Source: Pseudomonadota bacterium
GTDB taxonomy: Bacteria; Pseudomonadota; Gammaproteobacteria; Steroidobacterales; Steroidobacteraceae
DNA length: 38,618 bases
NCBI GenBank assembly: GCA_023391335.1
Contig: JAEWBG010000061.1
Coordinates: forward strand, 1-38,618
Direction of reading: 5' to 3'
Shown: positions 34,240 to 38,618 of the stretch, one piece after another
Layout of the letters: the number at the start of each line of letters is the position of its first letter
Numbering within the stretch: position 1 is the stretch's first letter
The notes under the pieces: generated by a model
What the model saw: the letters and a program-made list of their open reading frames with translations, nothing else
Told to the model about the DNA's origin: nothing
The model's database searches: none
Position numbers and translations under genes: made by a program

Positions 34240-34695
34240 GTGCGTATCAGGGTTGTCGTTGCAGACAAATCGGCAGCACGCTTCTACGAAGCGGAGCGAC
34301 TCGCGGACGACTGGATTGCGTGCGGCGAGTTGTCTGACGACAAGGCGCATTGGCATGAGCGCGACTTCGACGCCGACCGGCCTGGACGCGTGTTCGATCA
34401 TGCTGCGGGCAAGGGGCGCCGGGGTGCGAGCGCGCACCATTCGACGCAAAGCGAACGAAGCTCCAAGTCGCACGAGGCGGAGCAGTTCGCACGCAACATC
34501 ACTGAACAACTGCACCAGGCGCATTTGCAGGGTCGGTTCGAGAAATTGGTGGTGTTCGCGCCAGCGGAGTTCTTAGGCGTGTTGCGCTCGGTGATGCCGG
34601 CTGATGTGAAGCAATGTGTGATTCACGAGCAGCCGAAAGACTTGGTTCACACGGATCTCGCGGCAGTCAAAGCACATCTGCCGAAAACCTTGTAG
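34240..34695 (+). CDS. Host-attachment-type protein (baeRF-like)
   Basis: 151 aa from GTG 34240, which has AAGGAG 7 nt upstream; the open frame extends back into repeat-like DNA and is not supported. Seen: RIRVVVADKSAARFYEAE at the start, ARNITEQLHQAHLQGRFEKL, VVFAPAEFLGVLRSVM and KDLVHTDLAAVKAHL, the pattern of the family called protein required for attachment to host cells, related to release-factor-1-like folds. In free-living bacteria it is usually stress-linked; its role is unknown. Seven bp before the CBS gene, likely an operon. Confidence 0.82.
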   Translation: MRIRVVVADKSAARFYEAERLADDWIACGELSDDKAHWHERDFDADRPGRVFDHAAGKGRRGASAHHSTQSERSSKSHEAEQFARNITEQLHQAHLQGRFEKLVVFAPAEFLGVLRSVMPADVKQCVIHEQPKDLVHTDLAAVKAHLPKTL

Positions 34696-34702
34696 GTATG
34701 CC

Positions 34703-35155
34703 ATGAACGTCGGACAACATTGCAAGCGCGCGGTCGTTTCGATTCCTCACCAGACGGATGTGGTGGAAGTGGCCAAGCTCATGCGAGCCGAGCATATCGG
34801 CTTTGTGATCGTGTACCGTCAGGGTGACGAGCAGCGCCGGCCGATCGGTGTCGTCACGGATCGCGACATCGTCTTGGAGGTGCTCGCCAAGGATGTGAAT
34901 CCACATTCGTTGACGGCCGAAGACATCATGACGCGTCAACCGCTCGTCGCTGAAGAGGCGGACGAACTCAGCGATGCACTGCAGGCGATGCGGCTCGCCG
35001 GAATCCGACGGGTGCCAGTCGTCGACGATCGTGGAGGGCTCTCAGGAATCCTAGCGATCGATGATGCCTTGGATCTCGTGACGGGTTTGATGTGCGATAT
35101 CGCTGGTTCGATTCGCAACGAACAAAAACACGAGTGGCGTGCGCGGCCTGCTTAA
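34703..35155 (+). CDS. CBS-domain pair protein
   Basis: 150 aa made of two CBS motifs (about 1-62 with IGVVTDRDIVLEVL, and about 74-130 with RVPVVDDRGGLSGILAIDDA). Stand-alone CBS pairs bind adenine nucleotides and act as energy sensors. No fused effector domain. It follows the attachment-type gene by 7 bp and converges with the peptidase gene, 8 bp between stops. Confidence 0.88.
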   Translation: MNVGQHCKRAVVSIPHQTDVVEVAKLMRAEHIGFVIVYRQGDEQRRPIGVVTDRDIVLEVLAKDVNPHSLTAEDIMTRQPLVAEEADELSDALQAMRLAGIRRVPVVDDRGGLSGILAIDDALDLVTGLMCDIAGSIRNEQKHEWRARPA

Positions 35156-35163
35156 CCTAGATT

Positions 35164-36012
35164 CTAAGGCTCGTATCGGTAATGCCAAGGTTCGTTCGGC
35201 GAGCGTAACGGACCTTCGAATTTTGCGCTGATCGATGCGACAGCGCGTTGCAATCGGCTCGACCATCCTTGTCGCTGCCAAACACGCGCGACTGAATCGA
35301 TCGAGGTGCCGGCGACGAGTTGGCTGCCTCGGATCACTTGAAAGTCCAACGCACGCAATTGCCCGTGCGCCGACATGCCTGGCGCTGCGAGCGGTGCCGC
35401 CTTCGATGGACGCCATCCGATCAAGAGTGCGCGGAGCTCTTCGGCCGTGATGACCCGGCGGCTGGCGGTATTCGCTTGCGCGGATATCGAGTCGAACAGA
35501 TCTTGCGCAGTCGCCTTTACGCCGCGATTCGCATTCCAACGTTCGATTTGCAAGTCGAGCGAACGCACCTGCGTGTTCGTATAGAGACTGTAACCGGGAT
35601 TCTGCTGCTCGAATTCGCGCGTGAGTTCATCGACGGCCGCGCGCATGCGTTGATATTCAGGTGATGCTTCGAACGCACGCGTTTGCGCTTGCGACCAACT
35701 CCAGTTGGTCTCGAGATTGTCCCCGGCTCTCGCGTATGAACGAGCTGCAAGTAGACGCCGCTCACGGTCGGGGATCTGCGCCAGAGCAATCTTCGCGGAA
35801 TTCGGCAATGACCTCGCGAGCTCATCCAATGCGCGATTCAGCGATTCAGTGTCCGCATGCGCATTGAATGCAAATGCACATGCGATGACCGCTAGCCATC
35901 GCGAGACGCGATGGCGGAATCCAGAGGAAGATTGCAGAGCCGGACGCAACACAAAGTACGCAAAGATAAGAAGGTAGCGTAAAGAGCTGGATGTTCGACG
36001 AACGGAGATCAT
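35164..36012 (-). CDS. Secreted M15/VanY-like peptidase homologue
   Basis: 282 aa as opened. A signal-like segment RWLAVIACAFAFNAHA lies at about 38-53, so the mature protein is periplasmic. The C-terminal domain has SAHGQLRALDF (His216, Asp223) and EPWHYRY (Glu274, His277), the zinc ligands and catalytic acid of M15 D,D-carboxypeptidases; the motif SxHxxGxAxD has Leu in place of Gly. The middle (70-190) is helical, unrecognised. The first 30 codons lie in a TTTGTGTTGCGTCCGGCTC repeat and lack a ribosome site, so the true start is probably nearer residue 21-32 (GTG or TTG) or was altered by the repeat. Confidence 0.72.
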   Translation of the reverse strand: MISVRRTSSSLRYLLIFAYFVLRPALQSSSGFRHRVSRWLAVIACAFAFNAHADTESLNRALDELARSLPNSAKIALAQIPDRERRLLAARSYARAGDNLETNWSWSQAQTRAFEASPEYQRMRAAVDELTREFEQQNPGYSLYTNTQVRSLDLQIERWNANRGVKATAQDLFDSISAQANTASRRVITAEELRALLIGWRPSKAAPLAAPGMSAHGQLRALDFQVIRGSQLVAGTSIDSVARVWQRQGWSSRLQRAVASISAKFEGPLRSPNEPWHYRYEP

Positions 36013-36095
36013 GACGCATCAAAAGTTGGGGGCCAGCATAACGCCGACAAGGGGGTGCGGTGGGCAGGCATTCCCCGATTCTGCGCGCAAACGTA

Positions 36096-36400
36096 CGACG
36101 GATCGCTTCGCGATCGGGAAGGACTAACGTCGGGACGGATGCGGCCGCATCGGGAAGGACTTCGTCGGGACGGAAAAGAATAAGAAGCGAGCCCTTCGGG
36201 CAAGGTAGCCGTTGGCAGGCGAGCCCTGCGGGCAGGGAAGCCTAGCGGCAGGCCAGAGTGAAGACTGAAGAGGGTAGCCGGTCGTCGCGTACGACTCACC
36301 ACCGAACAAAGAGGCAAGCCGATCGTCGCGTACGACTCACCGGCAGGCGAGCCTTCGGCAGGGTAGCCATTGGCAGGCGAGCGCTTCGCGCAGGCCAGAA
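36096..36400. repeat. Second copy of hairpin-rich array
   Basis: Same orientation and order as 19740-20172: GATCGC-TTC-GCGATC, GAAAAGAATAAGA, GCCC-TTC-GGGC, GCCC-TGC-GGGC, GGGTAGCCGGTCGTCGCG with GTCGT-CGCGT-ACGAC (twice), GCC-TTC-GGC, GCGC-TTC-GCGC. It has an extra segment at 36125-36172 containing GATGCGGCCGCATC, and only one full 101-bp-type unit. A degenerate piece (GGCAAGCGCTTGCGCACAAG) follows at 36664. Confidence 0.85.
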
Positions 36401-36459
36401 CTATGCCAGTCACGACTTCATCTGACAGTGGTCTTGAAAGAGAGAGGGTTATCGGTTCG

Positions 36460-36720
36460 GGAAGAGACCTCTTGGCTCTGACCGTCCTGTCAATCCTGTT
36501 CATCCTGTCCAAAGTCTTACTTTCGGCTCCGGTGCAAACGAAGCAGTTAGACACAGATAGCCACGCCGCCGACGCGGGTCCGACGACGTTTGAACTCTGC
36601 GTGCTCTGTGAGCTGTGTGAGATTCTTTTCCGTCACGGGTCACGAATCAGAACAGGATCAAAAGGCAAGCGCTTGCGCACAAGGTGCCGCTGGCTAGGAA
36701 GCGCTATGCCCAGGCCGATG
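36460..36720. repeat. Dispersed-repeat block before metallo-hydrolase gene
   Basis: 36462-36520 is AGACCTCTTGGCTCTGACC with CCTGTCAATCCTGTTCATCC. 36553-36582 is a degenerate REP-like hairpin (CCACGCCGCCGACGCGGGT). 36594-36625 is a CTCTGCGTGCTCTGTG copy. 36664-36720 is the degenerate hairpin-array piece. 36721-36885 shows only a short TCCGCTATCCGCTATCCGCT run at 36858-36877. Confidence 0.7.
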
Positions 36721-36885
36721 GGGCGCTCTTCGTACCTCGCCCCTGGTGGGAGAGGTCGGACGAAGTCCGGGAGAGGGGGCAATTGGCGTTCGGGATTCGT
36801 AAGTGGAAATCCGGGAATCGAGCTTCGAGAGGAACGGTAAACAGAGGTACTCTTTCTATCCGCTATCCGCTATCCGCTACAAATT

Positions 36886-38238
36886 ATGCATCTCACCTTC
36901 ATCGGCGCTACGCAAACAGTCACCGGATCGAAGTACCTGATCGCCAGCGGATCGCGAAAAATCTTGGTCGACTGCGGTTTGTTTCAGGGCTTCAAATTCC
37001 TTCGCTTGAAGAACTGGGCGCCGCCGCCTTTCGATCCGCGCGAGATCGATGCGGTGGTGCTCACTCACGCGCATATCGATCACAGCGGATACATTCCGTT
37101 GCTCGTCAAGAAGGGATACCGCGGCAAGATCTTCTGTACGACTGCGACGCGTGAGCTCTGCAAGATTCTGTTGCCGGATAGCGGCTACTTGCAGGAAGAG
37201 CAGGCGTCCTATCTCGGTCGTCACAACCTTTCGAAACATTCCCCACCCGAGCCGCTCTACACCGAAGCAGACGCCCAGCGCTGTCTGAAGCATTTCGAAT
37301 CGGTGCGGCATCACGAAGATATCGATTTGGGTGAAGGCCTCACTGCGAGATTTTCGAGAGCCGGTCACTTACTCGGCGCAGCCTGTGTCCGCGTCGCAGG
37401 CAATGGCACATCGATCTTGTTTTCCGGCGATTTGGGCCGGCCCGACGACTTGCTCTGCGTTGAGCCAGAACCTCCGCCACCTTCGGACTACTTGGTGTTG
37501 GAGTCGACGTACGGCGATCGTCTGCATCCGAAGCTCGACCCGCAGAGCGAACTCGAAACTGCGATCAACAGTGTTCAATCTCGTGGCGGCATCATGGTAG
37601 TGCCCGCGTTTGCTGTCGGTCGCGCACAGGTACTGATGCTGCTCATTCATCGTCTGAAGGCAAGCGGACGCATCGGCGATATTCCGGTTTACTTGGACAG
37701 CCCGATGGCGATCGATGCGAGTTCGCTGTATCGACAATTTCCCGCGGAGCACAAGCTGCAACCCGATGAGGTGCGGCAGGCATTCGGTGCGGTGCGCTTC
37801 GTTCGAACTGCCGACGAGTCCAAACAGCTCGACACTCTTCGAACCTCCGCAATCATTTTGTCCGCGAGCGGAATGGCAACCGGCGGCCGGGTGGTGCATC
37901 ACCTCAAGCGGTTTGCGCCTGACCCACGCAACCTCATCTTGCTAACGGGGCACCAGGCTGGCGGAACTCGCGGCGCAAGCATTGCAGCTGGGACGCGCAC
38001 GGTTCGCATCCATCGCGAGGATGTTCCGATCAATGCGCAAGTAATGCAGATGCTTTCTCTGTCCGGGCACGCAGACGCGGATCAACTAGTAGCCTGGGCC
38101 GGAAAGATGTCGCGGCCGCGACGTGCATTCATCACTCACGGGGAGCCGAATGCCAGCGACGCTCTGAGACAGCGCCTCGAGCACGAATTGCACTGGGACG
38201 TTGAAGTTCCAGAATATCGCGAGGAGCGCGCGCTTTAG
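36886..38238 (+). CDS. Beta-CASP metallo-beta-lactamase-fold RNA-processing hydrolase
   Basis: 450 aa, family of predicted zinc-dependent exo/endoribonucleases (CPSF/YsiA-like). Seen: motif 2 THAHIDHSG with His61, His63, Asp65, His66, motif 3 SRAGHLLGA, motif 4 FSGDLGR, beta-CASP region PVYLDSPMAIDAS, SASGMATGGRVVHHL, GHQAGGTRG, and terminal SGHADADQL and FITHGEPNAS. Complete and of normal length. ATG 36886 has no strong ribosome site. Frequently found with the phosphoribosyltransferase, hydrolase and CBS proteins seen here in low-oxygen or stress clusters. RNA substrate unknown. Confidence 0.92.
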   Translation: MHLTFIGATQTVTGSKYLIASGSRKILVDCGLFQGFKFLRLKNWAPPPFDPREIDAVVLTHAHIDHSGYIPLLVKKGYRGKIFCTTATRELCKILLPDSGYLQEEQASYLGRHNLSKHSPPEPLYTEADAQRCLKHFESVRHHEDIDLGEGLTARFSRAGHLLGAACVRVAGNGTSILFSGDLGRPDDLLCVEPEPPPPSDYLVLESTYGDRLHPKLDPQSELETAINSVQSRGGIMVVPAFAVGRAQVLMLLIHRLKASGRIGDIPVYLDSPMAIDASSLYRQFPAEHKLQPDEVRQAFGAVRFVRTADESKQLDTLRTSAIILSASGMATGGRVVHHLKRFAPDPRNLILLTGHQAGGTRGASIAAGTRTVRIHREDVPINAQVMQMLSLSGHADADQLVAWAGKMSRPRRAFITHGEPNASDALRQRLEHELHWDVEVPEYREERAL

Positions 38239-38289
38239 TTCGAACGTGGCTCTAGAACCTATCTCAGAATCCCTTGTGGCCGCGACGGA

Positions 38290-38467
38290 GACGGCCACAT
38301 TTGATTGATTTGGGTTCAGGACTAGGCGCGATGACCGAAGGAAATCCCATGCGGACGACCGCCGCATGTCGATGAACTTGGCCTGGCGTACTCAAGTGGA
38401 GGAGTCCCACGGGGATTTCCTTCGGTCACAACAACGTCATGAGCCCATTCACTCAAATGTGGCCGTC
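38290..38467. repeat. Nested inverted-repeat element
   Basis: Outer perfect arms GACGGCCACATTTGA (38290-38304) and its reverse complement (38453-38467). Inner perfect 17-bp arms TGACCGAAGGAAATCCC (38332-38348) and its complement (38412-38428). Inside the inner pair ATGCGG-ACGACCG-CCGCAT forms a hairpin. No room for a transposase. Confidence 0.8.
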
Positions 38468-38616
38468 CCGTCCCGATCAATGAAACAAGAACTTACACGG
38501 GTTGCCGCTCGGATGGCCGGCGAGAAACGATCGCGTCTTGCCCGAAGTCCCGCTTCGAGCTGCGCCACGATCGTTTCTCGTCGATCCATCAGAGCGACAA
38601 CGCGGCTCACAATGGA
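38449..38616 (-). CDS. Possible 3' end of a gene running off the right edge
   Basis: An open minus-strand frame of 55 codons enters from the edge and stops at 38449. It includes MDRRETIVAQLEAGLRARRD then RFSPAIRAATRVSSCF, which looks protein-like, and ends in TATFE inside the outer arm of the inverted repeat. No family recognised; too short to be sure it is coding. Confidence 0.3.
   Translation of the reverse strand, partial: SIVSRVVALMDRRETIVAQLEAGLRARRDRFSPAIRAATRVSSCFIDRDGTATFE
38521..38580. repeat. 13-bp inverted repeat
   Basis: CGAGAAACGATCG (38521-38533) and CGATCGTTTCTCG (38568-38580) are perfect complements, with CGAAG-TCCCG-CTTCG (38543-38557) inside. It overlaps the possible minus-strand frame. 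Confidence 0.6.
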
Positions 38617-38618
38617 TT

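Noticed and set aside
38239..38618. Insertion sequence end
   Set aside because: Inverted repeats are present but no transposase motif or target duplication is visible within the window.

Overview
The window reads as chromosomal DNA of a moderately GC-rich gammaproteobacterium that stores neutral lipid. A Nevskiales/Steroidobacterales-type organism is my best guess, made from gene content only. No rRNA, tRNA, CRISPR array, transposase, integrase or phage structural gene was recognised.

Layout, left to right. (1) 1-3.2 kb: a 99-bp tandem repeat, a CHASE3 hybrid histidine kinase, and a frame-disrupted membrane-protein gene. (2) 3.3-8.5 kb: a five-gene plus-strand operon with an overlap at every junction: AcsA-like acyl-CoA synthetase, 2-oxo acid dehydrogenase E1 alpha, E1 beta, E2, and an acyl carrier protein; there is no E3 gene. 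(3) 8.9-12.9 kb, minus strand: FadD-like ligase, an unknown conserved protein and a GMC alcohol oxidoreductase, all overlapping. (4) 13.3-19.7 kb: a neutral-lipid island with lipase-like hydrolase, patatin lipase, phasin and wax ester synthase (WS/DGAT) on the minus strand, and a divergent Marinobacter-type two-domain fatty acyl-CoA reductase. (5) 19.7-21.0 kb: about 1.3 kb of repeats, including a hairpin-rich 101-bp tandem array. (6) 21.0-27.4 kb: coniferyl-type aldehyde dehydrogenase, a PAS-GGDEF diguanylate cyclase, then a signalling operon of two tiny chained ORFs, an AcoR-N-terminal-like GAF protein with a degenerate kinase tail, and a PAS-GAF hybrid histidine kinase paralogous to the first one. 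(7) 27.5-38.2 kb: genes typical of proteobacterial stress or low-oxygen clusters: a divergent class V FBPase, a DLH-type hydrolase, alpha-glucan phosphorylase, a small secreted protein, phosphoribosyltransferase, ChaB, host-attachment-type protein, CBS protein, M15-type peptidase and a beta-CASP metallo-hydrolase. (8) The right edge holds nested inverted repeats and perhaps the 3' end of a minus-strand gene.

Inferred shared logic: acyl-CoA made by the ligases can be reduced to fatty alcohol (FAR) and esterified to wax (WS/DGAT). The phasin would coat the granule and the lipases would hydrolyse it. The GMC enzyme and aldehyde dehydrogenase could oxidise the released alcohol through aldehyde to acid, and FadD would reactivate it. 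The dehydrogenase operon may feed acetyl or acyl units, perhaps onto its own ACP.

Almost every intergenic space longer than 300 bp is filled by a few dispersed repeat families. In at least two places these repeats appear to run into reading frames (GMC C-terminus and M15 N-terminus).
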